This document shows, piece by piece, positions 36,162-48,669 of a stretch of 64,000 bases of DNA. The DNA lies in assembly GCF_002288925.2 (NCBI RefSeq), contig NW_022098001.1, forward strand, positions 14,948,743 to 15,012,742. The letters run 5' to 3'. Made by a program: the position numbers and the translations under genes. Numbering within the stretch: position 1 is the first letter of the stretch; each line of letters begins with the position of its first letter. Under the pieces are notes generated by a model that saw nothing but the letters and a program-made list of their open reading frames with translations, was not told the DNA's origin and did not search any database. The DNA is from Delphinapterus leucas. Lineage: Eukaryota; Chordata; Mammalia; Artiodactyla; Monodontidae.

Positions 36162-36371
36162 TTTTTTTTTTTTTTTTTTGGGTTCGCCGGCCTCTCCCTT
36201 TTGTGGCCTTTTCCCTTGCGGAGCACAGGCTCCGGATGCGCAGACTCAGCGGCCATGGCTCACGGGCCCAGCCGCTCCGCGGCATGTGGGATCTTCCCGG
36301 ACCAGGGCATGAACTCATGTCCCCTGCATCAGTAGGTGGACTCTCAACCACTGCGCCACCAGGGAAGCCCC
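36162..36371 (-). mobile_element. CHR-2-type SINE copy 9
   Basis: Antisense, with duplication AGACTACTTTT (36,151-36,161 and 36,372-36,382). It lies 30 bp from the 3' end of the large L1. Confidence 0.94.
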
Positions 36372-36772
36372 AGACTACTTTTATTTCCTAATATTTTCTT
36401 CATTTTTTTTTAACGTCTTTATTGGAGTATAATTGCTTTACATTGTTGTATTATTTGCTGCTGTATAACAAAGTGAATCAGCTCTACACATACATATATC
36501 CCCATATCCCCTCCCTCTTGCATCTCCCTCCCACCCTCGCTATCCTACCCCCTAGGTGGTCCCAAAGCACCAAGCTGATCTCGCTATGCTATGCAACTGC
36601 TTCCCACTAGCTATCTATTTTACATTTGGTAGTGTATATATGTCCATGCCACTCTCGCACTTTGTCCCAGCTTACCCTACCGCTCCCCATGTCCTCAAGT
36701 CCATTCTCTACTTCTGCATCTTTATTCCTGTCCTGCCCCTAGGTTCTTCAGAACTATTGGATTTTTTTTTTA

Positions 36773-37189
36773 GATTCCATATATATGTGTTAGCATATGG
36801 TATTTGTTTTTCTCTTTCTGACTTACTTCACTCTGTATGACAGACTCTAGGTCCATCCACCTCACTACAAATAACTCAATTTCATTTCTTTTTATGGCTG
36901 AGTAATATTCCATTGTATATATGTGTCACTTNNNNNNNNNNNNNNNNNNNNNNNNNNNNNNNNNNNNNNNNNNNNNNNNNNNNNNNNNNNNNNNNNNNNN
37001 NNNNNNNNNNNNNNNNNNNNNNNNNNNNNNNTAGATTCCATATATATGTGTTAGCATATGGTATTTGTTTTTCTCTTTCTGACTTACTTCACTCTGTATG
37101 ACAGACTCTAGGTCCATCCACCTCACTACAAATAACTCAATTTCATTTCTTTTTATGGCTGAGTAATATTCCATTGTATATATGTGTCA
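36773..37189. other. 100-N gap with the same ~158-bp sequence on both sides
   Basis: N fills 36,932-37,031. The sequence TAGATTCCATATATATGTG onward from 36,773 to about 36,930 is repeated base for base from 37,032 to about 37,189. This is an assembly feature inside the L1, most likely a false duplication. Confidence 0.9.
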
Positions 37190-38155
37190 CATCCTCTTTA
37201 TCCATTCACCTGTTGATGGACACTTAGGTGGCTTCCATGTCCTGGCTATTGTAAATAGAGCTGCAATGAATATTGTGGTACATGTCTCTTTTAGAATTAT
37301 GGTTTTCTCAGGGTATATGCCCAGTAGTGGGATTGCTGGGTTGTATGGTAGTTCTATTTTTGGTTTTTTAAGGAACCTTCATACTGTTCTCCATAGTGGC
37401 CATATCAGTTTACATTCCCACCAACAGTGCAAGAGGGTTCTCTTTTCTCCACACCCTCTCCAGCATTTATTGTTTGTAGATTTTTTGATGATGGCCATTC
37501 TGACCCGTGTGAGGTGATACCTCATGGTAGTTTTGATTTCCATTTGTCTAATGATTAGTGATGTTGAGCATCTTTTCATGTGTTTGTTGCCAATCTGTAT
37601 ATCTTCTTTGGAGAAATGTCTATTTAGATCTTCTGCCCATTTTGGGATTGGGTTGTTTGTTTTTTTGATATTGAGCTGCATGAGCTGCTTGTATATTTTG
37701 GAGATTAATCCTTTGTCTGTTGATTCATTTGCAAATACATTCTCCCATTCTGAGGGTTGTCTTTTTGTCTTGTTTATGGTTTCCTTTGCTGTGCAAAAGC
37801 TTTTAAGTTTCATTAGGTCCCATTTCTTTATTTATTTTTTTAATTTCCATTTCTCTAGGAGGTGGGTCAGAAAGGATCTTGCTGTGATTTATGTCATAGA
37901 GTGTTCTGCCTATATTTTTCTCTAAGAATTTTATAGTGTCTGGCCTTACATTTAGGTCTTTAATCCATTTTGAATTTATTTTTGTGTATGGTGTTAGGGA
38001 GTGTTCTAATTTCATTCTTTTACATGTACCTGTGCAGTTTTCCCAGCACCACTTATTGAAGAGGCTCTCTTTTCGCCATTGTATATTCTTGCCTCCTTTA
38101 TCAAAATAAGGAGACCATATGTGTGTGGGTTTATCTCTGGGCTCTCTATCCTGTT

Positions 38156-39286
38156 TCATTGATCTATATTTCTGTTTTTGTGCCAGTACCATATTGTCTT
38201 GATTACTGTAGCTTTGTAGTATAGTCTGTAGTTGGGGAGCCTGATTCCTCCAGCTCCATTTTTCTTTCTTAAGATTGCTTTTGCTACTTGGGGTCTTTTG
38301 TGTTTCCATACAAATTGTGAAATTTTTTGTTTTAGTTCTGTGAAAAATGCCATTGGTAGTTTGGTAGGGATTGCATTGAATCTGTAGATTGCTTTGGGTA
38401 GTAGAGTCATTTTCACAATGTTGATTCTTCCAATCCAAGAACATGGTATATCTCTCCATCTGTTTGTGTCGTCTTTAATTTCTTTCATCAGTGTCTTACA
38501 GTTTTCTGCATACAGGTTTTTTGTCTCCTTAGGTAGGTTTATTCCTAGGTATTTTATTCTTTTTGCTGAAATGGTAAATGGGAGTGTTTCCTTAATTTCT
38601 CTTTCAGATTTTTCATCAATAGTGTATAAGAATGCCAGAGATTTCTGTGCATTAATTTTGTATCCTGCTACTTTACCAAATTCATTGATTAGCTCTAGTA
38701 GTTTTCTGGTAGCATCTTTTGGATTCTCTATGTATAGTATCATGTCATCTGCAAACAGTGACAGTCTTATTCCTTCTTTTCCAATTTGGATTCCTTTTAT
38801 TTCTTTTTCTTCTCTGATTGCTATGGCTAAAACTTCCAAAACTATGTTGAATAATAATGGTGAGAGTGGGCAACCGTGTCTTGTTCCTGATCTTAGTGGA
38901 AATGGTTTCAGTTTTTCACCATTGAGAATGATGTTGGCTGTGGGTTTGTCATATATGGCCTTTATTATGTGGAGGAAAGTTCCCTCTATGCCCACTTTCT
39001 GGAGGGTTTTTATCATAAATAGGTGTTGAATTTTGTTGAAAGCTTTTTCTGCATGTATTGGGATGATCATATGTTTTTCATCCTTCAATTTGTTACTATG
39101 GTGTATCACATTGATTGATTTGCATATATTGAAGAATCCTTGAATTCCTGGGATAAACCTCTCTTGGTCATGGTGTATGATCCTTTTAATGTGCTTTTGG
39201 ATTCTGTTTGCTAGTATTTTGTTGAGGATATTTGCATCTATGTTCATCAGTGATATTGGCCTGTAGTTTTCTTTTTTTTGTAACAT
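38156..39286 (-). pseudogene. L1 ORF2 reverse-transcriptase segment
   Basis: The longest open remnant of ORF2 is 376 codons. It carries [20 protein letters not shown], the [17 protein letters not shown] block and the catalytic FADD motif ([11 protein letters not shown]), in the order of the L1 reverse-transcriptase palm. The upstream endonuclease part (39,881-40,675, with SDHN and a TEYTFFSSAHGT-type block) is in separate frames. An intact ORF2 would be about 1,270 residues, so this one is broken. Confidence 0.9.
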
Positions 39287-41057
39287 CTTTGTCTTGTTTT
39301 GGTATCAGGATGATGGTGGCCTCGTAGAATGAGTTTGGGAATATTCCTCCCTTTGCTATATTTTGGAAGAGTTTGAGAAGGATAGGTGTTAGCTCTGCTC
39401 TAAATGTTTGTGAATGTTCCAAATGTTTCACCTGTGAATCAGTCGGGTCCCGGGATTTTGTTTGATGAAGATTTTTAATCACAGTTTCAATTTCAGTGCT
39501 TGTGATGTGTCTGTTCGTATTTTCAATTTCTTCCAGTCTCAGTCTCAGAAGGTTGTACTTTTCTAAGAATTTGTCCATTTTATTGGCATATAGTTGCTTG
39601 TAGTAATCTCTCATGATCCTTTGTATTTCTGCAGTATCAGTTATTACTTCTCCTTTTTCATTTCTAAGTCTGTTGATTTGAGTCTTCTCCCTTTTCTTCT
39701 TGATGAGTCTGGCTAATGGTTTATCAATTTTGTTTATCCTCTCAAAGAACCAGCTTTTAGTTTTATTGATCTTTGCTACCATTTCCTTCATTTCTTTTTC
39801 AGGTATTTCTGATCTGATCTTTATGATTTATTTCCTTCTGCTAACTTAGGGTTTTTTTTTTGTTATTCTTTCTCTAATTACTATAGATGTAAGGTTACAT
39901 TGTTTTTTTGAGATTTTTCTTGTTTCTTGAGGTAGAATTGTAGTGCTATAAACTTCCCTCTTAGAAATGCTTTTGCTGTATCCCATAGGTTTTGGGCCAT
40001 CGAGTATTCATTGTTATTTGTTTGTAGGTATTTTTTAATTTCTTCTTTGATTTCTTGAGTGATCTCTTGGTTATTTAGTAGCGTGTTGTTGAGCTTCCTT
40101 GTGTTTGTATTTTTTACAGTTATTTTTTTCCTGTAATTGATATCTAGTCTCATAGCATTGTGGTCAGAAAAGATAGTTGATATGATTTCAGTTTTCTTAA
40201 ATTTACCAAGCCTTGATTTGTGACCCAAGATGTGATCTATCCTGGAGAATGTTCCATGAGCACTTGAGAAGAAAGTGTATTCTGTTGTTTTTGGATGGAA
40301 TATCCTATAAATATCAATTAAGTCCATCTTGTTTAATGTATCATTTAAAGCTTGTGTTTCCTTATTTATTTTCATTTTGGATTATCTGTCCATTGGTGAA
40401 AGTGAGGTGTTAAATTCTCCTACTATTATTGTGTTACTGTCACTTTCCCCTTTTATGGCTGTTAGCATTTGCCTTATGTATTGAGGTGCTCCTGTGCTGG
40501 GTGCATAAAGATTTACAATTGTTATATCTTCTTCTTGGATTGATCCCTTGATCATTATGTAGTGTTCTTCTTTGTCTCTTGTAATAGTTTTTATTTTAAA
40601 GTCTGTTTGTCTGATATGAGAATTGCTACTCCTGCTTTCTTTTGATTTCCATTTGCATGGAAAATCTTTTTCCATCCCCTCACTTTCAGTCTGTATGTGT
40701 CCCTAGGTCTGAAGTGAGTCTCTTGTAGACAGCACATATATGGGTCTTGTTTTCATATCCACTCAGCCAGTCTATGTCTTTTGGTTGGAGCTCTTAATCC
40801 ATATACGTTTAAGGTAATTATTGATATGTATGTTCCTATTACCATTTTCTTAATTGTTTTGTGTTTGTTATTGTAGGTCTTTTCCTTCTCTTGTGTTTCT
40901 TGCCTAGAGAAGTTTCTTTAGCTTTTGTTGTAAGGCTGGTTTGGTGGTGCTGAATTCTCTTAGCTTTTCCTTGTCTGTAAATGTTTTAATTTCTCAGTGA
41001 ATCTGAATGAGATTCTTGCTGGGTAGAGTAATCTTGGTTGTAGGTTTTTCCCTCTCA

Positions 41058-41591
41058 TCACTTTAAATATGTCCTGTCACTCCTTTCTGGCTGCAGAGTT
41101 TCTGCTGAAAGATCAGCTATTAATCTTATGGGGATTCCCTTGTATGTTATTTGTTGCTTTTCCCTTGCTGCTTTTAATATTTTTTCTTTGTATTTAATTG
41201 TTGATAGTTTGATTAATATGTGTCTTGGCATGTTTCTCCTTGGATTTATCCTGTATGGGACTCTCTGTGCTTCCTGGACTTGATTAACTATTTCCTTTCC
41301 CATATTAGGGAACTTTTCAACTATAATCTCTTTAAATATTTTCTCACTCCCTTTCTTTTTCTCTTCTTCTTTTGGGTCCCCTATAATTCGAATATTGGTG
41401 CATTTAATGTTGTCGAAGAGGTCTCTGAGATTGTCCTCCACTCTTTTCATTCTTTTTTCTTTATTCTGCTCTGCAGTAGTTATTTCCACTATTTTACCTT
41501 CCAGGTCACTTATCCATTCTTCTGCCTCAATTATTCTGCTATTGTTTCCTTCTAGAGAATTTTTAACTTCATTTATTGTGGTGTTTATCAT
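41058..41591 (-). pseudogene. L1 ORF1 remnant
   Basis: 177 codons cover the end of a coiled coil and the RNA-binding core, with NIRIIGDPKEEE and PRHILIKLSTIKYKEKILKA as typical ORF1p blocks. The N-terminal part is not in frame. The product of an intact ORF1 is the RNA chaperone that trimerises on L1 RNA. Confidence 0.85.
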
Positions 41592-43703
41592 TGTTTGCCC
41601 TTTAGTTCTTCTAGGTCCTTGTTAAAGGTTTCTTTATTTTCTCCATTCTGTTTCCATGGTTTTGGATCATCTTTGCTATCATTACTCTGAATTGTTTTTC
41701 AGGTAGACTGCCTATTTCCTATTCATTTGGTCATGTTTGGTCTGGTGGGTTTTTACCTTGCTCCTTCATTTGCTGCATATTTCTCTGTCTTCTCATTTTG
41801 CTTAACTTACTGTGTTTGGGGTCTCCTTTTCACAGGCTGCAGGTTTGTAGTTCCTGTTGTTTTTGGTGTCTGCCCGCAGTGGGTAAGATTAGTTCAGTGG
41901 GTTGTGTAAGCTTCCTGGTGGAGGGGACTGGTGCCTGTGTTCTGGTGGATGAGGCTGGATCTTGTCTTTCTGGTGGACAGGTCCATGTCTGGTGGTGTGT
42001 TTTGGGGTGTCTGTGAACTTATTATGATTTTAGGCAAACTCTCTGCTAATCGGTGGAGTTGTGTTCCTGTCTTGCTAGTTGTTCTGCAGGGGGTATCCAG
42101 CACTGGGGCTTGCTGGTCATTGACTGGAGCTGGGTCTTAGCATTGAGATGGAGATCTCTGGGAGAGTTCTTGCTGATTGATATTATGTGGGGCCAGGAGG
42201 TCTCTGGTGGCCCAATGTCCTGAACTCAGCTCTCCCACCTCAGAGGCTCAGGCCTGACACCTGGCCAGAGCACTAAGACCCTGTCAGCCACACAGCTCAG
42301 AAAAAAAAGGAAAAAAAATAGAAAGAAAGAAAAATAAATAAAATTATTAAACTAAAAAATTATTTTAATTATTAAAAAAAAATTTTTTAAAGAAGAGAGC
42401 AGCCAAATCAATAAACAAATCCACCCATGATAACAAGTGCTAAAAACTGAACTAAGATAACCTTATAAATCAGAAACTAGTCAGTCACATACAACAAACC
42501 CAAAGTCTACAGTTGCTCCCAAAGGCCACCACCTCAATTTTGGGATGATTCATTGTCTATTCAGGTATTCCACAGATGCAGGTTACGTCAAGTTGATTAT
42601 GGAGATTTAATCTGCTACTCCTGAGGCTGCACAGAGAAATTTCCCTTTCTCTTCTTTGTTTGCACAGCTCCTGGGGTTCAGCTTTGGATTTGGACCTGCC
42701 TCTGCATGTAGGTCATCCTCTGGTGTCTGTTCTTCGCCCAGACAGGAGGGGGTTAAAGGAGCTGCTGAATAGGGGGCTGTGGTTCACTCAGGCCGGGGGG
42801 AGGGAGAGGTATGGAATGCAGGGAGAGCCTGTGGCGGCAGAGGCCAGTGTGACATATCAACAGCCCAAGGCACACAGTGTGTTCTAGCCGGGAAGTTGTC
42901 CCTGGATCACAGGACCCTGGCAGTGGTGGGCTGCATAGGGTCCCGGTAGGGGAGGTGTGGATAGGGTCCTGTGCTTGCACACAGGCTTCTTGGTGGCGGC
43001 AGCAGCAGCCTTAGCGTCTCATGCCCGTCTCTGGGGTCTGCGCTGATAGCCGCGGCTCGCGCCCTTCTCTGAAGCTTGTTTAGACGGTGCTGTGAATCCC
43101 CTCTCCTCCTGCACCCTGAAACAATGATCTCTTGCCTCTTAGGCAGGTCCAGACTTTTTCCCGAACTCCCTCCCAGCTAGGCATGGCGCACTAACCCCTT
43201 CAGGCTGTGTTCACGTTGCCAACCCCAGTCCTCTCCCTGGGATCCGACCTCCAAAGCCCGAGCCTCAGCTCCCAGCCTCGCCCACCCTGGGCGGGTGAGC
43301 AGACAAGCCTCTCGGGCTGGTGAGTGCCAGTCAGCACCGATCCTCTGTGCGGGAATCTCTCCGCTTTGCCCTCTGCAGCCCCGTTGCTGTGCTCTCCTCT
43401 GTGGCTCTGAAGCTTCCCCCCTCCGCCACCCGCAGTCTCCGCCCGCGAAGGGGCTTCCTAGTGTGTGGAAACCTTTCCTCCTTCACAGCTCCCTCCCACT
43501 GGTGCCGGTCCCGTCCCTATCCTTTTGTCTCTGTTTTTTCTTTTTTTCTTTTACCCTACCCAGGTACGTGGGAGTTTCTTGCCTTTTGGGAGGTCTGAGG
43601 TCTTCTGCCAGCATTCAGTAGGTGTTCTGTATGAGTTGTTCCACGTGTAGATGTATTTCTGGTGTATCTGTGGGGAGGAGGGTGACCTCCGCATCTTACT
43701 CTT

Positions 43704-43713
43704 CCGCCATCTT
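43704..43713 (-). promoter_or_regulatory. YY1-type motif at the L1 5' end
   Basis: On the - strand the L1 begins GGAGAGGAGCTTCAAGATGG. AAGATGGCGG is the YY1 core known to fix the start of L1 transcription in primates. Its retention supports a complete 5' end. Confidence 0.6.
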
Positions 43714-43849
43714 GAAGCTCCTCTCCCTGATATTTTCTTAATCACAATTCTATCAGAACCTGTTCATCTGAATTACAAATGTGCTAACAGCAGGTAAAAT
43801 TCACTGAGGAGCGCACACTCCACAACTGAAGCCCCTTGTGCTTCATGAA

Positions 43850-43990
43850 GCACTTCTGCACACGCTCCTTTTCTTCTCACGCCAACTCTGAGGGAGGCAG
43901 AAATAGCCCCGCTGTACAGATGAGGTTCAGGCCCACAGCAAGATGCAGTCAGTCCCCCAGGGATGGCAGAGTTGGGAACTTGACCCCAGG
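43850..43990 (-). repeat. MIR-like fragment
   Basis: Antisense MIR-type text (ctgtacagatgaggttcagg). Weak. Confidence 0.45.
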
Positions 43991-44024
43991 CTTCTGACTC
44001 CCTTCAGGAAATGATTTCTGTTGG

Positions 44025-44230
44025 GGCCTGGCATTGCCATTTACTAGCTCTGCGACCTTGACCGAATGTTGTAACCTCAGACCTCAGTTTTCTGATCTGA
44101 AACATTGGTGAAATGGCAGCACCTTCTTGATAAGGACATTGGAGGATTCAGTGTGAAAATACATATATAGCTCTTAACACAGCCCCCAGCAGGTAGCAGT
44201 CAATTTAATGAATGTCCAGCATTATCTTAA
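44025..44230 (+). repeat. MIR SINE
   Basis: Sense MIR text: tttactagctctgcgacctt and cagttttctgatctgaaaca. Confidence 0.75.
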
Positions 44231-44479
44231 TTCTAATTAATTAGAGTGAGGGCAGAAGCCAGGATTCTGCCTGTGGATAGATGTGTTTTCACTTCTTGCC
44301 AAGGGGACCAAACTTGTCTAATCCAAGAGTCAAATGGTGCCCACTGGGGACTGCTGACTCAGCCTCTCTATGGGAGGACCTGGAAATCAGTAATTTTAGT
44401 GCCCTGCAAAGTGTTTCTCCTTTACTCTTGCATTACTACCACACTTCACTTTTGACACCAGGTTTGTGGGTTTTCCACA

Positions 44480-45215
44480 CATCAAGCCATTATCCAACAC
44501 CAGGCTGATGTCCTACAATTTAACTCAGTTCTGACACTGTCTACCTGGAGATAGCATCAGACCCCACAGGTTAAGGGCTCAGTCCCACAAGACTCCCCCG
44601 CACCCCACTTCAAAAGTCAATTGCAAGTTCTAGGTTGTTACCTGTATTTCTGACTGACTGGCTATAAATCAGAGGTTCCCATGACTCTCTCCTTGGGTTG
44701 GATCATTTGCTAGAGCAGCTCACAGAGCTCAGGGAAACATATTTACCAATTTTTATTTGATAAAGGATATGATAAGGGATATAGATGAGCGGCCAGATGA
44801 GGAGATACATAGGGCGAGGTCTGGGAGGGCCCCAAGAGTAGGAGCTTCTGTCCCATGGAGTTAGGGTGTGTATTCACTTTCCCAGCACATCGATGTGTTC
44901 ACTAACCCACAAGCTCTCTGAAGGCCTTACTTTGGGGATTTTTACTGAGGCTTCATCATGTAGACATGATTGATCATTAACTCAATCTCCAGCCCCTCTC
45001 CCCTTCCAGGGGTGGGGGGTGGGGTGGGTGTGGGGCTGAAAGTTCCAAGCTTCTAATCATGGCTTGGTCTTTCTGGTAACCAGCCCCCATCCTGAAACCA
45101 TCCAAGGAGCCACCAAGAGTCACCTCATTAGAATAAAAGTCACTCCTATCATCCAGGAAATTCCAAGGGATTTAGGAGCTCAGTGTCAGGAACCAGGGGC
45201 ACAGACCAATATATA
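44480..45215. mobile_element. Probable ERV-type LTR
   Basis: Text such as tttgctagagcagctcacag, atgaggagatacatagggcg and gcatcagaccccacaggtta matches a common mammalian ERV LTR, subfamily not certain. A G-rich run lies at 45,009-45,034. Confidence 0.6.
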
Positions 45216-46160
45216 CATTTTTTATTGTTTCACTTGCCCCAAGTGATGCTTAGGATTAAGCAAGTTTTAGAAGCACTGTACTCTCTCTGTTTACTGCTGC
45301 CCCAAGCTCTCGCCTGTTGTGTGGTAGATCATCATACCCTTGGGACCAAGCAGGCGTCAGGAGCCAGGAAGGCTATTTCTTTGAGCCCTGCCTGGCTCAT
45401 CAATAACTCTCCTGGCACCCCCTTTCTTGAAATTCAGGGGTTTGTTTTGGCTTTAATTTTTTTTTTATACAAATGTTGTCACTTCTTCATTATGGCTGAT
45501 TCTTTTTCATTCTTAGTACATGACTTATTTTTAACCAGCAAGGGTATCATCTGGAAAACTAATGTGCACTTTTTCCTCATCACTGATGATTGGTGTAAAT
45601 GTTAAATATCCCCAGTCTCAATTCCTTTCCTTCGGCACTTTATCTCTGCTTCCAGGTGGAATCTAAATCAGGGGGTTTGACCTTTTGAGCAGTTGTATGC
45701 AGAAGAGCGATTGTGGCATGAGCATATGTTTTCAGCTTACCTGAGGAGTAAGTTGCCCAGATGGGCCCGAGGTAATCCCAAGAGGCCGTGAGGGTCTCTT
45801 GACTTGGCTTTGCAGGCCTGCCATGTCATGAAAGACAGTATATGTGGTTTGACAAGGCTCGTCCTTGATTCAACTCTGCTGATTATCATTTGCAAATTTA
45901 GCATCGTCCATTTCTAATTTTATCCCTGGAAAACTTGGTTCAGTGTTTTTCCTGGTGTGAAAGTTAAGCAGACTGATTGATGGCAGGCTGATTCTTCCAT
46001 TCAGTAAGTGTTTCAGGAGCACTGACACCCTCTCCTAGGAGGGTGACTCCCAAGAGACTGACACTGGTCTCGCTGCCCAGGTCAGATGAATTCAAATCCA
46101 TCCCTCCCATGGCTGCTCCCAGAGTTAACTTTCTACAACACAAATCCCCGCCCTTGTCAG
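45216..46160 (+). other. CDH17: Intronic sequence, no recognised element
   Basis: Unassigned. A 140-codon open frame at 45,183-45,605 shows no domain or homology I know and is not called. Confidence 0.4.
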
Positions 46161-46164
46161 TCTT

Positions 46165-46290
46165 GCACTCACCACCTTTCTCTGCTCATCAAGGATAAAG
46201 TCCCAACTCCTTAGCTTGATGTGTATCTTCTCTGTCATCTCTCTCTTCTCTCAGCTTCACATGTTCTGTTCTGGTAACACAGGCTGCTCC
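46165..46290 (+). repeat. L2 LINE fragment
   Basis: L2 3'-region text: aaggataaagtcccaactcc and ttctcagcttcacatgttct. Confidence 0.6.
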
Positions 46291-47504
46291 ACCTCTGCAG
46301 ATATACCATCTCATTTCTTTACCCCTCACCTCTGGTGACCACATGAAGGGATGGAAAAGCCAGGGAGGGGACTTAGGACCTGATGGTAAGAATGGGGGGT
46401 GTGCATCCTCTGCCTGAGCACGTAGAATGATGTGCTGCCTGTCTGAGCTTGGGTGTGGCTGGACCCACAAGGAACAGAGTGCTGTGTCCTTTATCCACGC
46501 GGCAGGCTTGCTCTGGGGGCCGCTGCCTTCCTGCTCCATCAACCAGATCTCGGTTTGACACCCCTGCCCTTATCCCCTGAGATGATGAATGGGTCCCTGG
46601 GAGTCAGATGCTCCAGCTTGCACACACCTCCTCACAACCCCCCAGGTGAGCGGCCCTTTCAGACCATGTGGTAGTGATCAACAGGTCATCATGGGGTTGT
46701 GCCCTGCGGGCAGTGGGTGCTTATCTCTATGAAAAACCTCATTTTTACATTGTAGTTAGCTTACAAGATTTTATATCCTGTATTTTAACAAAAGTCAATT
46801 GATTCTTATTTTCTACCTCAAATGACCTTGAGTCTTCATACTTAATTCTTTCTCTTCCATATGGGCAAACTTTCTATTATACTTTCTTTTGAACTAGAAA
46901 TTGGGTTGTGATGTTGTGTGTGTTTGTGTGTACGTGGAGGAGAGGGTTTCTAGAGAGTGGGGATTTTCTCCAGAATCTCTTTCCCACTGGAGTCTGCAAG
47001 GGCTTGAGAAGGACCAAGGCCTTCTCATTTTTATCTATCCTAATGGATATACTATGGGCACTGCATGTCAGGGAAGTGATGAGAAGCAAAGAAGAATATA
47101 ACACAATTCCTCTCCTCAGAGAGCTCATGGTCAATAAGGATCTAGAATATATAACCAAACAATTAGAATCCTGAGTTAAGTGTGATGAGATTACAGAGGA
47201 CATGGAGCTCACCCATTTGGGGATAGAGAGGAAGGTCCAGGGAAGCCAATATGGTGAGGACAGCATTGAGCCAATTTTTGACTGAGTGGGAGAATTTTTT
47301 CAGATGTTGGGGAAGGGCAGGCCAAGCTAATGCAATCACGTGTCAATTTTTCTCTTCATGAAAGGATACTACCATTTTTGTTTAACTGATGAGAAACTGA
47401 TATAAACTCAAGTTAAAGAGCTGACAGCTCACCAGGAGATCCTGGGTCCTCCAGGCCTGGAAGAGTGAATAAAACAGTGCAGTTCCCATAATCTATAATG
47501 TGCC
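46291..47504 (+). other. CDH17: Intronic sequence, mostly unassigned
   Basis: No gene recognised. About 47,060-47,240 (ctcctcagagagctcatggt) resembles an unnamed ancient repeat. Confidence 0.4.
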
Positions 47505-47618
47505 TTTTGGGCTTTACTTTGGTTCCTTCATCTTTTTGAGGTCATGGGTACCTTTGAGACTCTGACAAAAGCTACATATCCTCCCCCTACCAAAAGATTC
47601 ACATATGAACATATGTAT
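47505..47618. mobile_element. hAT-type element, left part, split by the retrovirus
   Basis: cttcatctttttgaggtcat onward resembles the element at 28,478. Its continuation appears after the retrovirus (55,283-55,375, gttcatggatcccaggaaac). The retrovirus therefore inserted into an older DNA transposon. Confidence 0.5.
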
Positions 47619-48017
47619 TGTTAAACAACAAAAATCCAATTGAGTAAATTTAAGGATCAAATTGGCTTTATTAAATACTTCATAAATCAAGTGTCATCCG
47701 ACTTAGCAAATAGAAAGAAGCTACACCAAGCTGTAGAAAAGAAAAGATTTTTTAAAGGTAGAAAGGGGGCAGACAAAGGAAATTATTAGCAAAGAATGCA
47801 TTGTTTCAGACAAGGTTGCCCCCCTAAGGGGAACAAAAGGGCCTATGGGGTGGATTACCTCACTAGTGCTGACCAGATAATTCAAGACTGACTGGTTAAA
47901 GGTTGCATTCCTGGAGCAGGGATTGAAACTGCAATAGGTTAGTTATTAAGTTTTGATTTGCTTACATGGGGTTTAGCACAAGTGACTCCATTTTGGGCCT
48001 GCTGTTTCTTTTTAACA
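47619..48017 (-). repeat. Retroviral 3' LTR
   Basis: 399 bp, starting TGTTAAACAACAAAAATCC and ending TTCTTTTTAACA on the + strand; its partner is at 54,890. The polypurine tract lies immediately to its right. Confidence 0.9.
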
Positions 48018-48304
48018 ATTTTCCCCTTTTGATCAGACTCTCAGCTTATCTGAGAGATGTGATCAAAATGTAAGGCATTAAATGCCACTATCACATACCT
48101 CTCTGTAGTTCTCTCAGCTTCTGTTGATCCTCTGTGTGGTACTCACAAGTCATAATGTTTTTTTGCTTAATCTCTGTGATAGTCACAGGCATCAGCTTCA
48201 GGTTCACAATTTTTAAGTTGGTCATTCTCTTTGTCTCTTTTCTGATGTTCTAGTCTTAGGGAGACTTGATAGTTAGCAGTTGTGAGCATGCATTTAATGC
48301 TTTT

Positions 48305-48501
48305 TTTTTGCAGTACGCGGGTCTCTCACTGTTGTGGCCTCTCCCGTTGCGGAGCATAGGCTCTGGATGCGCAGGCTCAGCAGCCATGGCTCACGGGTCC
48401 AGCCACTCTGCGGCATGCGGGATCTTCCCGGCCCGGGGCACGAACCCGTGTCCCCTGCATCGGCAGGCGGACTCTCAACCACTGCGCCACCAGAGAAGCC
48501 C
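48305..48501 (-). mobile_element. CHR-2-type SINE copy 10
   Basis: Antisense, in the retrovirus. Perfect 16-bp duplication TGCATTTAATGCTTTT (48,289-48,304 and 48,502-48,517). Confidence 0.95.
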
Positions 48502-48669
48502 TGCATTTAATGCTTTTGAGAGAATACAGCACATGAGGGAGAGTACTCTGATTCTAACAAGCAGGATAATTCCCAATGTCTGGAGTGCACTTTGGAGCCA
48601 TGGTCCCCAAGACCCAAACCAATCAAATCAAATAAGTCAAAGAAAGACTCCATGGCAGAAGTCACTCTT

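Larger units (their letters stand above)
36401..43725 (-). mobile_element. 5'-complete antisense L1 LINE, inactive
   Basis: The element has an A-tail and 3' UTR at the left and ORF2 remnants across about 36,740-40,700. It has ORF1-like coiled-coil/RRM sequence near 41,058-41,590 and a GC-rich 5' UTR at 42,690-43,725. Its 5' end carries AAGATGGCGG. A 14-bp duplication with one mismatch flanks it: CCTAATATTTTCTT (36,387-36,400) and CCTGATATTTTCTT (43,726-43,739). ORF2 is broken by frameshifts and a 100-N gap lies in it, so it cannot move now. Confidence 0.93.

Noticed and set aside
37803..38459. 218-codon - strand frame
   Set aside because: Part of L1 ORF2 (it contains [11 protein letters not shown] and [24 protein letters not shown] text). 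It belongs to the L1 and is not an independent gene.
38394..39029. 211-codon + strand frame in the L1
   Set aside because: It is the reverse complement of L1 ORF2 reverse-transcriptase coding sequence.
45183..45605. 140-codon + strand frame
   Set aside because: It begins in an LTR-like repeat, has no domain or known homology, and lies within an intron.
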